Source of the DNA: Kitagawia praeruptora
Taxonomy: Eukaryota > Streptophyta > Magnoliopsida > Apiales > Apiaceae
Reading direction: 5' to 3'
DNA length: 64,000 nucleotides
NCBI GenBank assembly: GCA_037693485.1
Contig: CM075345.1
Location: 6,899,501 to 6,963,500 of the forward strand
In this document: positions 1-12,639 of the stretch, in pieces
How the letters are laid out: each line of letters begins with the position of its first letter
Numbering within the stretch: the first letter of the stretch is position 1
Translations under genes and position numbers: made by a program
Notes under the pieces: model-generated
Told to the model about the DNA's origin: nothing
Seen by the model: the letters and a program-made list of their open reading frames with translations, nothing else
Database searches by the model: none

Positions 1-285
1 ATCCTGTAAAAAGAGGACCACATGTGTGCTGGTAGTGAGAAACTACTTTAGCCAAAAGGAAGTTGTTGGGCATGTATTGGAATCTAAAGGGTACATCGCC
101 AATACTTACGTTTTGCACAAAATTAAAAAACAAATAAAGTCTATAAGAATCTACATTAATCAAAAGATTATATGGTATATTTATGAAAAAATAATACTAC
201 AAGACATACCAATCAATGAAGCTCTAACTCATGGGAACCCTACAAGTATGTAAAGTAACAAAAACGGAACACTGTCAGAGGTCAC

Positions 286-378
286 CTCTTGTACGCACAG
301 AATTTCTGCGTTGTTTAGCCAGCCTCGATAACGACAATTTCTGGTCTGCTCCTTTTCCTAGAAGGGTGTTCCATTTAC
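286..378 (-). CDS. Candidate internal exon, unknown protein
   Basis: A 93-bp exon candidate lies between an acceptor ending GCAG and a donor starting GTGACC. In one frame (two leading bases, 30 codons, one trailing base) it reads KWNTLLGKGADQKLSLSRLA and then a basic run, KQRRNSVRTR. The strongly basic, Ser-rich composition is unlike random AT-rich plant sequence. It would be the most downstream exon of the minus-strand gene visible in the window. The family is not recognised. Confidence 0.45.
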
Positions 379-2184
379 CTGCGAAGTCATAGAGCATTGG
401 ATTAGACAGCTAGGAAAAGGGTGGATAGGGCTGGCTTCAACCCTTTCAGGAAAAACAAAAAAGTGTACTTGATATATATATATATATGAATACTGAATTG
501 ACAGAAGAGAAGAAATCCACAAAATCGTAGGAAGCTAGGAGAACTGCAACAAGTTTAAAAAAATTGCAGAATACACAAATAACTACAGTCAGTTCTGAAA
601 ATTGCAGCAAGCTAAAAAAATTGTAGTACATTTTCATAGCGCTCATTTCTAATATTCATGAAACTCGTACATCAATGGAATTAGTATTTACGATAGCATT
701 ACTTTTATTTTTATTTTTGGTTTTCACATAATAGTTTGTGCCTTCAAAATTTTAAGCACACATTTTAATATATGTTTTAGTCCTCACATTCCTTGAACCA
801 GCACAGTAATCTTGTATCCATAACCTTAAGAATCATACTAATCTTTTTCTATTATATCATGTTTTATATACATATGTATTGATTAAACATGTCGATAGAT
901 AAAGATCGTATCCTTGACACCGTAAATAGGCCATTCTAAGTGAAGAAATGCATGCAACATACTCGGCAATTAAATAAATATATAAACAGTCCAAGATTAT
1001 AAATAACCATGAATTTGGCCAATTAAGTGTTATAGCACTATAACAAAGCTAAGAAGAAGGTAATTAACTCATGTAATAAGATATAATTGAAGATACATAG
1101 AAAAGAATAGCGCATACACATAGTCACTCAACCATAGTGGAGCTAACAATCTTGAGGCTAAAAGCTAATTTTCGTGCCTTTTAATTGTGGGAGAGGCAAA
1201 TTGAATGGAAAATTGGCACTCCCTCCGAACAAAAGCCACCGACCAAACAACGACAATAGCTAAAGAAATAGATAGAACGGAGTCGCTTTTCGGGAAGAAA
1301 AAGGAGACCATGAGACAAGGAGTGGATGAGACACATGGATACCTGCTATTTAGCACTATTGGGAGGGATAGGCTAGGATGCAGGCTCAGAGAGGTATTCG
1401 GTCTTTTCATACTGACAAGTACGAAGGACAATGAGGTGTTAACCAGCCAAAACGTCCAGGCCGCTGATGAGGGACGGGCTAAAATAGGATTTGGACTTTT
1501 GGAAAATACTTTTGTGAATATTTCAACTATTCAGACAGAAGTGGATATTTTGAGCTACGCTTGAGTGTATTTATCGCTACCTTTTAGCAAGGAGTTGATA
1601 TTATAACCTTAAACTTTTGGCCCTGGATTCGAACTTTTCACATAATTGTTGTAATAATAACTGAATTATATCATGTATTTTTGTAAAACTTCTGACCAGG
1701 TGGCCAGACAATAAATATGTGATCATAAGTGCACAATAAGAATTTGCAACAATATCCACTAAGTTATGTGCCTTGCTATTTCCATGAGAGGAATTCGTGG
1801 TTGACCCCTGAAGCAGTGCCATTTATGAGGATTTAATTCCAAGTGGATATTTTTTGTGTTAGTTATTTATTTCAAACCCCCAAAGACACAAAGGCCTAGT
1901 GGCGCATGCTTTTAGTGTTGGTACCTATTATCAGCTACAGGACACATACATATATAATTAAGGGCACATTTGAAAAGCAAGCATGGAAAACATGGATAGA
2001 TGGACTCATCACATCATCAGGTTAAACTGAAAGTAAACTATTTGCAAGTCGAGTTGTACAAGGTTTCGTGAGTTTATCTGTGTAGCGTAAAAGTGAATCA
2101 TTTTTCATAATTCATTTTTCAACGGTGCAGGTATGTGCATCAGCGTATACATAATTCCATATATCGATCCAGTCATGGCCTTAC

Positions 2185-2294
2185 CTTGGATTGGGCTGGC
2201 ACCCAAGTCCGACATTGACAATGACTGATGCTCCAGCTTATATTTGTCCACGGAGCCTCTAGGACTGCCTCTCTCCTTCTCGAAGGACCCTCCC
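2185..2294 (-). CDS. Candidate internal exon, unknown protein
   Basis: A 110-bp candidate exon sits between acceptor CCAG and donor G|GTAAGG. The frame leaving one base at each end is open and reads GGSFEKERGSPRGSVDKYKL followed by EHQSLSMSDLGASPIQ. Charged and Ser/Gly-rich text like this suggests a linker or disordered part of a real protein. A second frame is also open, so splice evidence from transcripts would be decisive. The function is unknown. Confidence 0.5.
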
Positions 2295-4994
2295 CTGGTT
2301 TAAGATGAAAATGTTTCAAAATGTTATTGATAACCCATATAGAATACATGACCAAAGGAAAAAACCCCAACAAAAGGCACAGAGCTGTTGGGGTAATTTT
2401 TGACGACCCAATATGAGCCGTGTCGTGCCAAGTAGTCATTTGTTAGAGTGAAAAAGCAAAAACAAAATGGCCTTTTAAAATCACGCAACAGTCATAATTA
2501 ATCAGGATTCAGGGACCTCAAGCTCGAATATATACGTCGTCCCAAACTCAATGAATCTGAACCACTCTTAAGATATGCACAAAAGTACAGCGTTGTATGT
2601 CAACCACAGGGTCCAGATCTAAAATAATGGCGCGTCTTAAATACAGTACATAGCCTAATTATAACCTCTCTTATCACAACACATCCAATTACCTAACATG
2701 ACACAAGATTTAACGTTTAAATTAGTGAACCTCAGCTAGGAGATAATGCCTCTAATGTTGTACATCTTGATCAATTTTTTAATACCATATAAGTTTTGGC
2801 GAGAGTGCGAGACGATACATTGATTTATGACACACTGAAGAAATTTTATGTAAATGGACAGAAGACTATGTGGATGAGGCAATATAGACCGAAAAGCTGC
2901 CTAGTGTAGAATACACTGTTTTCAAAAACAATTCCAGATTCGGTTATTCCAACCTCGGATGCATTCTTATAAGTTGACCTATGACAGTACATGGTCACAA
3001 AATACAGGGTGACGAAAGTGCACACAACAGACAGGGTCACAAAATTTTTAGGTTTGACAAAAATTAATTTGGATGAAACAAAATAAAATTAGTATCCATA
3101 ATTTTAAGTTATGTATCGACCTGGTTATGTCTGAGCAGATTTTTAATTATCTTTCCATCGTCGCACTTCTGATTTTTAACACAATGATTCAGTGGGTACT
3201 AATTTCAAGCAGTTTGGGTTTCTAGGGACTCGGGATGGGTGGCGCATTATGATTGTGTTCACTAATTACATATAATCATAGCTGCGTAATGCACTTAAAT
3301 GTTGATATGATTTAAGATTTAATAGTAGTTATACACGCTATATGTGTACAATGATTGAGAAAGTCTTGTCTCCTTGTCGTCGCTCTCTGCACCTATATTT
3401 TGCAAACAAATACACTACACTTAAATGCATAAGGGAAAGAGCAACCTTTAGGGCTAATATTATGCTTGTACCTCAATGTTGCTAGTTCCAGGGAAACGGC
3501 TGTAAATGGCCATTACTTATCTGATATATTTATAATTAGTTGAAAGTGCTCTTTTAGTATTTCAAGAATCAGCAATATCTTGTAAGCAAAATCACCATAC
3601 TGTAAAACGTATGGGACTGGGTAAGCTGCAGGCTTAATATTGTGCCTCCAACAAGATGTATACAAACATGTACCACTCCACCCTAAACAAAAATTAAGAT
3701 AGCTGGTCGAAGACTTAATTGTAGTGATGCTTCAGCCTACATTATTAGCTTAGATATAAACTTAGTGATTCACGCATCTTTGATGAATACGTCGTGCAAA
3801 GGGAAAAGTTAGTATATTCTGGGAATATGTTTCTTGTGCATACCTAGCAAGAGACCACAGCTGCATGACCATGTTAACCCAAAAAATGTCTAATACTCAT
3901 CAAAACACAGGCATGGTTCCATTTATACTTTATGGGATTCTAAAAAGCTGTCAAGTAACAAAAATACACCCCATACGGAAAAATAACTTGACTTACAAAG
4001 ATAACTTGACTTACAAAGATAACTGTGTCTATGTTATAGTGCAATATATGATCATTCTTTATACACAACTTGTCAAATCCCAGGACCATTTATAAACTAA
4101 AGAGGAAGAAAATAGCAAGGATAATACTTGGAGATTGTTCGGTCCAAACAACCATCTCAAAAGGTATGTTCAATGCTAAAAATATTCTCCAAAGATTCTC
4201 ACAGTTCCAAGTAAGAATATATAAAGTACTACTTGATTCTGGACTATGGGCATACTGGGTGATTCTATTTGAAGTTTGAGGCAGGACAATAAGTGAAACA
4301 ATAGTTGAGCAATAGAAACACTGAACATTTATAATTTAGTTACTAACAAACTATTGTAAGATGATCTAATTTCAAGTTCCAAACATAGATAAAGAAATAA
4401 CTGACAATAAACTATAAGCTACCAACGTTGTCAAATTAATCAAAGTTGACAACTTTAAAGTTGGTCATCTGATTGGTGAAGCTCTGAAATTCATGTTTGT
4501 TAGAAAATTTTAAAAATATATAATGAGACTTGTGCTGTAAAAAGGAACATATAAGCCAAGCAAAAAAGAGAATGATGATTTTTTATTCAAGGTGCAGTAC
4601 GCACAAGGAGTTAAATAAAATCATGAAAGGAACAACATAAATATGATAAGAAGCCAACTCCTGCAAAATAAATCAAAATACAGAGACGCAACACATAGTA
4701 CCATAACATGAAGTTAAAAACACCAAGCCAATCATTAACTCAATCTTTCGATTGATACTCAGAAATTGAAGATAAATTGATTACTCACAAATTAAACATG
4801 AAATAACTGGTAAATACCATCATCAAAATCAATAGCATTAAATACGAAATAAAAAAAAGTCCTTGTTGAAGAGCTTGGTAAGTTAGTGTCAAAATCGCCT
4901 CTAGTTATTAATGCAAACAGAAAACCATTCCAAAACAGAACACAACACGATTGGTAATGGCAGGGTGAAGGGAAATGGCACGACAATAACTTAC

Positions 4995-5051
4995 TTTCTG
5001 CTCCAGAATGTCAGCCACGCTTCCGTGCAGGCCCCTGGCCACCCACACCTG
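4995..5051 (-). CDS. Candidate internal exon, unknown protein
   Basis: A 57-bp candidate exon has a textbook donor (CAGAAA|GTAAGT) and an acceptor in TTTTTAG. In phase 0 it reads QVWVARGLHGSVADILEQK. A second phase is also open. The exon at 5357-5442 ends with one extra base, so it cannot join this one directly in phase 0: either another exon lies between them or the acceptor is different. No family recognised. Confidence 0.4.
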
Positions 5052-5356
5052 CTAAAAACTCAATACTCAGAAAAGTAGCTAAAGCAGGCTGATCCACAAA
5101 CATTACCCCGCGAGGCTAAACACCAAAGAGCGGGGAAAAAAGCACAAAAATGGTCCTTCAGAATCTTAGAAACACAAAGGGATTACATTGAATTGAAAAT
5201 TACACACACAAAACAGGGATAGCCTAATTGGCAGGGTGTGCAGCCATTGAAATCACCTGGAATAACCTCATGATTAGGTTGGTCAGACATACCCACCGGA
5301 AAAATATCCCACAAAGCGCACGAATCACCGCTAAGGAGGAGGAGCTAGGCTAGCAC

Positions 5357-5442
5357 CTTTCCACCGCCGATAGTTTTGAATACCCTCCACAGCTTCTCCT
5401 CGCTTCAGCAGGCAATCCCCCAAAACCACCCTCTCGAATGGA
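5357..5442 (-). CDS. Candidate exon, unknown protein with a TPR-like look
   Basis: An 86-bp candidate exon lies between acceptor AAACAG and donor AAAG|GTGC. Its frame gives PFERVVLGDCLLKRGEAVEG followed by IQNYRRWK. The pattern LGDCLLKRGEAVEGIQNY resembles a tetratricopeptide helix pair, but one short exon cannot prove that. It is the right-most coding-looking segment of the minus-strand gene. The sequence to its right (5443-5650), with long open stretches but no clear start, may be upstream exon or leader. Confidence 0.45.
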
Positions 5443-5861
5443 CTGTTTATGCACACTCCTTGACGTCAATTTCAAATTGAATCCTCTGTCTGTGTATGTA
5501 TCTACTCCGCTGATGAAATTCGCACGAGAGATTTGGAAAACCCAACTGGCTTCCTACACATAAAAACCTCCCAAATCTTCTTGAACTACAACCACAAGGG
5601 TATGTTCGTATGTGTGCATCTATCACATCGCTCTTAACCTGAAAGGGCAAAACAGTCTTCTTACGAGATTAAAATATCTCGGAATTATTTACTCCTTGTT
5701 GGCGTATTATACATAGAAAGAAGAAGATTTGAGAAATCGGATGAAATTAGTGCATTTTCATTCCTGATAATCTGATATCATATTTATTCCTCCTCTGCTT
5801 TATGGTTGGTTTTTTTCTGATATTTTAATTTATGCACATACCCACACACACACTATATATA

Positions 5862-5892
5862 CTAGTATTTATGCCCGCGGTGCTGGGCTTTG
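5862..5892 (-). other. Helitron A 3' terminus with hairpin
   Basis: On the plus strand the order is CTAG, then TATTTAT, then GCCCGCGGTGCTGGGC. On the minus strand this is a GCCC/GGGC stem with a loop, 7 bases from a CTAG end. This matches the 3' end expected for plant Helitrons. Confidence 0.8.
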
Positions 5893-6087
5893 CAATATAA
5901 TAAATTATTAAAAAACAATTTAGAAAATAAAATTTTCTTTATATTGATAAAGACCATTTTTTGGAAGTGCAAAATTGAACTACACATTGTTGGAGACATT
6001 TAATTAATATTTATGAGTTTAAGTATGGGGCCGGTTTTCGTCAAAAAAAAAAGTATGGAGGCCGGTCCTGTGCAAACGTTTGCTGAG

Positions 6088-6225
6088 TGTATGCTGTGAA
6101 ACACGTACCGCAGAAACTTTCTGCGGTACGTCCGTACGTGTACAGTATTGTTTTTGGTGTGAAAATAAGGGGATTTTATACGTGCCCCGTATCGCGGAAA
6201 GTTTCTGCGGTACGGTGGAATTTTT
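6088..6225. repeat. Imperfect inverted repeats around CCGCAGAAA/TTTCTGCGG
   Basis: Near 6107-6129 the plus strand reads TACCGCAGAAACTTTCTGCG and continues GTACG, close to a perfect palindrome. Near 6190-6215 a related copy reads TCGCGGAAAGTTTCTGCGGT. Together they form GC-richer hairpins in an otherwise AT-rich stretch of Helitron A. They could be a small inserted MITE. Confidence 0.5.
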
Positions 6226-9200
6226 TTTTTAAACCCCAGCCGTTGGATCAATGATCCAACAGCTGGGAACCCGTATGTTCTATACCAATAGTTAGCAACC
6301 GTTTGTTTTTGACCGGGAACCTTTATGTATTGAAAGACACGTACTTAACACTAAAAAGTTGTATTCACAAAGTTGCATTCTTGAAGATTTTATCAATATT
6401 AAAAGTAAACTCAAACATTTTATCAATATTAAAAATATTTAAATAAAGTTCCTTGGCCCCGCCTCCGGCGGTACCTCGATCCCGTTATTTATATAGATTA
6501 ATTTTAATTTTTATGAACAAAAAGTTAAAAAAAACATTAAATTTTTAAAGTATAATCATATTGAGTGGTTTAAAACAAAATGCATCAATGAAAACTTTAA
6601 ATATACTACATCTGTCATGTAGATGACTTTGGTATAAATTAAGTTTATATCTATTCAATAGAATTTATCCAAATAAAAGAATCTTTAAAAAAAATCACAA
6701 ATTATAAAGTTGAATATAGAAAATAAAGTGTCTTAAATGCATTACGCCAATCATTTTGTAATCGTAGGATATCCAAATTAGCATAGGAAGTTAGAACCAT
6801 TTGAGTACATAATAGAACGGGTAACATGTATTCTCAAGACCTTAACTTCAAGCTTACGACCCTACTTGTAGTATAATTAAACTTGTATTTAGAATAAAGC
6901 AGTAGGAATTATTATATAGATAGATTATACATAATCAAACCATTAAAAGATTATCAAATATAATATACGAACTATTCAAAAATCATATACAAAACTCATG
7001 TTAAAAAAGAGTATTCCCTTGCCTTGTAACTCTTACAAAGTGTTATTTAACGATTTACCCTGGCACTTATGGTATGAATTACAAAAATTTCAGATTGATA
7101 AGAACTTCTGCATCTGGAACTTAAGCTGCAATCGCCTAATCTGGTATTCATAACTCATGAATCATGAGCTGTTCAATCTGCCCAATTTTGTAATTATCCT
7201 TATAATCTTGAATTCAGTTTAGAAACAAAGCCAAGTACCTAGAAAAATGGTAAAAAAATTACAACACTACTCTTATGCACCTATCAATAATAGATAAATA
7301 CCATCCTTCAAGCACAAATCTATCTATATAATAGTTCCTGAAGCCTCTTTGCTACAGTTTAACACTCAAATTAATTCTTTACCATTGAAGTTGTTAGTTA
7401 TTACAAAAATACCAGTGCACATGCCATTTCTTGCGAAGCTACCGTCAATAAATATTTCAAAGCTTTTGCAGGAAGCTTAGATTTTCAAATTATACACTCA
7501 AATTCAAGATAACACAGAAGTCAAGAATTCAAATTTGAATTCAAATGACAACTTTATATATGACTTTCTTACTTCATCTCTCTCTTCTCCTTTCTATTTT
7601 ATGGCTATAATTCATTAATTTGTATTACGTTCTTATCATTTATCTTCTTCATTATGCTTTCTTTCTATTAATTCCATATTATAACGCCATTATTTTTCTA
7701 ACAATTTTTATTTTAGTTGCAGTTTGAACTTTGCTGAGAATATGTTTGATGATTTGTACAAGAAACAAAATTGATAAATTTCGCATTTCAAGGTATATTA
7801 TTCTTGGTGTGTTTTGATAATAGTTCTTTGTTTTGACAATAATGGATCTTTATAATACACGTACCTTGAAAATTGTTGTTAATGATTTTGATATGTGGGA
7901 TGTAGATGAAATTTTCTTTTAAAATTGTGAGGCATGTAATGATTTGAACCTTGCTGATAAAGTGTTTGATAATTTATCCCAGTGAAAAGGTTGATAAGTT
8001 TTGTCATTTTTTAGGTATGTATCTTGATGTGTTAATGAAGTGTTTGATATTTATTCTACCACTACTTATCGCTAATTTTGCTAAATTTTTTATTGCACAA
8101 TTAAACTTGGCTTTGGAGGCTTTAGTACTATGGATGCAGCATCCGCCTTGCCAATCTAAGTGTATCTAAGTGTAAATATAGTGGTTGGTTACCCGGTCTA
8201 AAGTGAGGATTCTTTGATTGTTCCCTATTAAATTTTCAGGAAATATAACGTATAGTGTACTAGCTTTTCTCTTATCTTCAACATTCTAATTTGTTTGTAT
8301 TTGATTTGCAGTTTGAACTTTGAAAACAAATCGATTGATGAATATGAGAACAAAACTGACAAATACAAGAGTTCTGTAGAAGCACACTTAAGGTATATTT
8401 ATTTTGATTATATCTGATCTTTGTTAGAATTCTTTAATTTAATATTTTTGATAGAATATTATTACACACAAACTGTTTGATAGTGTGTGCGAAAGAAGTG
8501 AATTGATAAGATACTGTCTGTTTTGGATATATATAGTAGATTTATTCGACTTCATCTTTAAGGATTGCTACATGTATTATCTTCAGATATATAACTTGGT
8601 ACATGTAGCTGATTATGTGATTATTGTTCTTTTCTTCAGGAATAGTCTCTCACAAATCGTTTGGTTTATCTTATCCATTCAAATTAAGGTAAAGCAGCTG
8701 ATTATGTACTTCTTTAGCGTTCTACTATGATTCCAATATGAATGAAGGCTAAGAACATTTCTTGCTTACTTTGATGCAGTTAGGTGACACATATTGTTGA
8801 GTAAAATATCCAAAATTTCTCAATTAGGTAAGCTTATAAATTTTATGTATTCCAATTGTATGCTCTGTTTAGTTCTATATTTTTGAAATTTTCTGAATTA
8901 AACGATTTTAATTGAATGCAAAGATTTTAGATGTTGCGACTATTTTGGAAAATCACATAATCAGCTATAATTACAGACATGTGTACAGGTCCTGCTAACT
9001 GCTTAAAAGTGTGTTACATAGATTCTGAAAAGAGTCTAATAATAATAAAGGATGAAGCTGTTTCTATTAATTGAATAAGAGGAATATCTCTGATTTCAAT
9101 TTTTTAAGTAAAACAACATAATCTTGATTTGTTATATATGTGTCATGCTGTACTTAAGTTGGTAATCTTATAGGTGTATACACTATATTCTGATATCTAC

Positions 9201-11954
9201 ATTACTGGCCTTTTCAATTTTGAACTGTTATAACAGTGAATATAGATTATTAATATTAAATATTCGAATTTAATTGGCTTTAGAAAATTCATGAATATCT
9301 GGCTTTATGGTTTGTATGTTGGTTACTATCCTACTTTTTTTTTAGGAATTCTCTTGCATGTATATTGAGTTATTTGTCGTTTGAGTACTTGAAAGCTGTG
9401 GTTTTCAATAGAACAAATCAGAAAAACTTGAATCCATTTTGAAGTGTTATATAGAATTTTTGATGGGACACATCAGCTATGGTAATGTCACTGTTGGTAG
9501 AAAAACTTAATTGATTGTTTGATACTTAATTATAAAGAACTATATTTGGTTACCTTGCTAATCTTTTATTATTTATTATTTCAAGTTATAAATCCTGAAG
9601 TGAGAATATATAAGAATAAGTTGAATGGGCATACCTCATTAGTTGTTCTATTATTTCATCTATATATGGATATTTATACTTTTGACTAATGCAGGTTTAG
9701 ACTAATGAACACAAGAATGGTGATTCCATATCCATTCATTTAGAAATTGAAACTTTTGAAGCCCTGTTGGATATCTTTTGAATGCGAACACTGAGAAATG
9801 AGAAGATATACTTGGATGTGTCAAACGTGGTGCAAAGAAATTGAATTCTGGAGCGAACTGATTGTAGAAGGAAGAGTCGCTCCTAGAAAGGTTGTGTTAA
9901 ATGGATTGGTAGTACCTTTGGTTTAATTTAAAACTCTGCACCCTAGAAATTGTGTTGGATATTGGATAATTTCATGGTTGTGTACCATGTAACAGAATTT
10001 GGGAGAATTTGGTGTGTCATACTGGGATAACAATGCCACTTGGGACATTTCAATTCTGTATTTTGTATCTTGGATTGTAAAGATTTTAAGGCATGAGCTC
10101 TTACAACTTGATGCAAACCTGTCAAAAATTATGATCTTAAGACAACTTATTATGTTCATAATTTGATCAACAAATTATGTCAGTAGTTAGACTGTTGGTT
10201 TTTAAAGATCAACAAATTTTAAGGTTGATGGATGTTAATTAAGGGGTGAGTAAAGTGGGGAATAAGGTTTTGTACCTTCGTTTCTTAAGTATGAGAAGCA
10301 ATTGACAAATGCTTACAACCCGTTTGCAATTGATAAAACAACTCTGTTATGCTCATGCATTTTACCCTATTAATATCCTTCTTAAATAATAGAAAAAGAA
10401 AATTAATTAGTCTATGCGGTGGATATGAAATCTCCTTATTTGGAGGGAGGTGTGGATATATTTTTAAGACCTTTTTCTAGGATTGTACAACTATATTAGT
10501 GTCATGGTTAGTAATGAACCATTAAGGCACTAAATTTCAGCTGCAAGTCTTTTCCTGAATTTTAGCACTTCAGGATGTCAGATTATTTTGGACATGTAAC
10601 AATTTTTAGATGGATAATTTAATTTTATAGAAGTAAAATTTATTTAAATACCTTTACATATCAACTTACATTATTCTTTTACAAATATATAAACTTATTT
10701 TCTATTTTATTAAATATATAGGGTGCAAGGCTCCGCCAAAGGCGGGACTGAGAAATTTCATTATAATATATTTTACGATTGAAAATTAATATGATTAATA
10801 TTTTTACGACATCCATGGATAAATATTTTTTGACAACATATTTAGCAATTAACAATATATCAAGATATTCATAATTTAAAATTTCCGATACAACATACTA
10901 AGTCGATTTTCATCTAAGTAATATATGTAAATATGTTAATAAACTCTAAACTTATTTAAATATATATCATAAAAGTATGTATGTCTTTTTCCAATAGTCT
11001 CAATGTTTCTGATAGGTTTATTTGATTTAGAGCTTAATAATTGAACTTTGTAAAGGGTTTACTTTTGTTACGGACATGGTGTGTTGCACAAATATATTAG
11101 TCTTTAACTACCATTCGTTTGATTGTATAGTTTTTTTTTATACAAGATGGTTTTATGTTTCTTTACATCTTATAAAATTTTTCTTTATCGGATTTTTTTT
11201 TGTAAGCAGATGATCTTTTGCTAAGATGAAATTGTTTGATTATTTATATATTTAAACACTTTTTAAAGGATGCGATCATTATTGGATGGTATGCAGGCTT
11301 CTCAATTTTGTGAAATAGATTGCAGGAGACCACTGCTTTGCTGAATTCATATCATGTAGTTTAATGTCGGGTGAGCAACAGCCGCTTCGTTTGGGCCTGT
11401 TTGGCAAAACTTATAATAAGTCTTTATGGACTTATTTTCGGATAAAAATTTCATATTTTGATAACTTTTTTAATAAAAATATTGAATGTATATTTGAGAT
11501 TCTATAAGTTGTAAAAAAAAAGTTACCTTTTTTCATAAAAAGTTTAGGAATCTCTAACTTTGTCTTAAAATAAGTTAACTTATTCTGAAAATAAGTCCCC
11601 TGACCAGCTCGATTATAGTTAGTTGGTAGCTTTCCGTTTCTTTAAGAATGAGGTTAGTTTAGGCTCATAACTCTGGCCTTTACTTTCATTTTCTAGGTAT
11701 GGATCAGAAAATTAATTATTATTATAATAATATTAAATACTTAAAGATATTATGGGTATTAAATACTTTAATATATTTTTATAAAATTGATGTATTTTAA
11801 CAATGAAGAGGGTTCGAGGTGCCGCCAAAGGCGGTGCCGAGGAGTTTTTTTAGTCAATAATAATTCTAAAAATATTAGAAATGTTTGGCATTTATAATTT
11901 AAATTTTAAAAAAGTCACAATTTAATGGATTTCATAGTATATAACTCTGTTCTA

Positions 11955-12070
11955 AAAATCGGTGATTAATCGCGATTAATCCCTATTCCGTGGATTACCG
12001 CACTGACTAATAACCCGAATATCCGATTAATCATTCCGATTAATCCCTAAATACCCGATTAATCCCTGGA
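11955..12070 (+). repeat. Short direct repeats CGATTAATCCC
   Basis: The words CGATTAATCCC or CGATTAATC recur about five times within roughly 110 bp near the 3' end of Helitron B, with irregular spacing. Such repeats close to a Helitron 3' end may be subterminal sequence. No function can be assigned. Confidence 0.5.
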
Positions 12071-12272
12071 CATTGCCTTTATCGATTAAGTTCGATTCTC
12101 GCTTTTTACAAAACTGGTATATAAACGAATTCTAACAAGTTTAAGTGTATCTCATACAATATCAATGTTAATGAAATCATCCGATAGTAGTTTGAATTTT
12201 AATCTTTCGTCTAAACAATGAAGATAAAAAATAATGTCGATAAAATTCAAAATAATTTTAATTTTAAGAAAG

Positions 12273-12298
12273 CCCAGCACCGCGGGCATAAATACTAG
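12273..12298 (+). other. Helitron B 3' terminus with hairpin
   Basis: GCCCAGCACCGCGGGC forms a 4-bp GC stem with an 8-base loop (a fifth G-T pair is possible). It is followed by ATAAATACTAG and then the host T. It matches the Helitron A end base for base across this stretch. Confidence 0.8.
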
Positions 12299-12532
12299 TC
12301 TATATAATATTACAATCCCTAAAGTTCATGCGAAAATCAAGTCCAACCATTAATTACATAGACAAAGCAAGAAACATAAATACATAGATGTCACATGTTT
12401 ATCACTCGAGCGATCAAGCATTAAACCACATCTCATGTTTATTTTCACACTTCGCCTCTTGCCTACGTTTATATTCTCGAGAGACCAAGCATTAAACAAC
12501 ATCTCATGTCAAATCAGGGAAGCAAAATGTAC

Positions 12533-12639
12533 CTTGCCAACATAGAGGTCAATCTTTCCAGGAGCACCTCCAACATAACCAAAAATCTGCATCAGATATC
12601 GCTCCCCTGGTCCATTTACATGCAACCAATAATCGCGAT
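12533..12639 (-). CDS. Triplicated captured exon, copy 1
   Basis: A 107-bp candidate exon lies between acceptor TCAG and donor AAG|GTAC. The frame (two leading bases plus 35 codons) is open and starts RDYWLHVNGPGERYLMQIFG, then YVGGAPGKIDLYVGK. The composition is clearly protein-like. The family is not recognised. The same exon recurs at 13757-13863 and 14979-15085 with identical length. It is probably a host gene fragment captured by the Helitron. Confidence 0.55.

Larger units (their letters stand above)
1..5861 (-). other. Unidentified multi-exon gene region on the minus strand, running off the left edge
   Basis: No long reading frame exists here, but several short stretches on the minus strand look like exons: they stay open, have protein-like composition and sit between AG acceptors and GT donors. 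The best four are listed separately (5357-5442, 4995-5051, 2185-2294, 286-378). Weaker micro-exon candidates are 3844-3860 (17 bp) and 3472-3499 (28 bp), and there is a possible exon near 2915-2975. The long AT-rich gaps between them would be introns. I do not recognise the protein. The phases of the two right-most exons do not join directly, so an exon is missing from my model or the gene is decayed. It could be a host gene or a fragment captured by a transposon. Confidence 0.45.
7319..12298 (+). mobile_element. Helitron B, plus strand, nested in Helitron A
   Basis: It begins TCTATCTATATAATAGTTCC at 7319 after an A and ends ATAAATACTAG at 12298, followed by T. Removing it rejoins the host sequence so that it matches the two intact downstream copies of the tandem unit (reading CAAA then TCTATATAATATTAC). 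That is direct proof of the empty site. The 3' end shares the same hairpin and terminus (GCCCAGCACCGCGGGC, then ATAAATACTAG) as Helitron A, so the two belong to one family. No helicase frame is visible. Weak repeats of an exon-like segment occur at about 7724, 7945 and 8315, each beginning near a (CAG)TTTGAACTTTG motif. Confidence 0.85.

Noticed and set aside
1205..1564. 119-codon plus-strand frame
   Set aside because: It has no recognisable domain, no gene context and an overlapping open frame on the other strand. The composition is not clearly protein-like, so I did not call it.
7535..7552. Perfect palindrome GAATTCAAATTTGAATTC
   Set aside because: In AT-rich DNA an 18-bp palindrome of this composition is not strong evidence of function, and nothing around it gives it a role.
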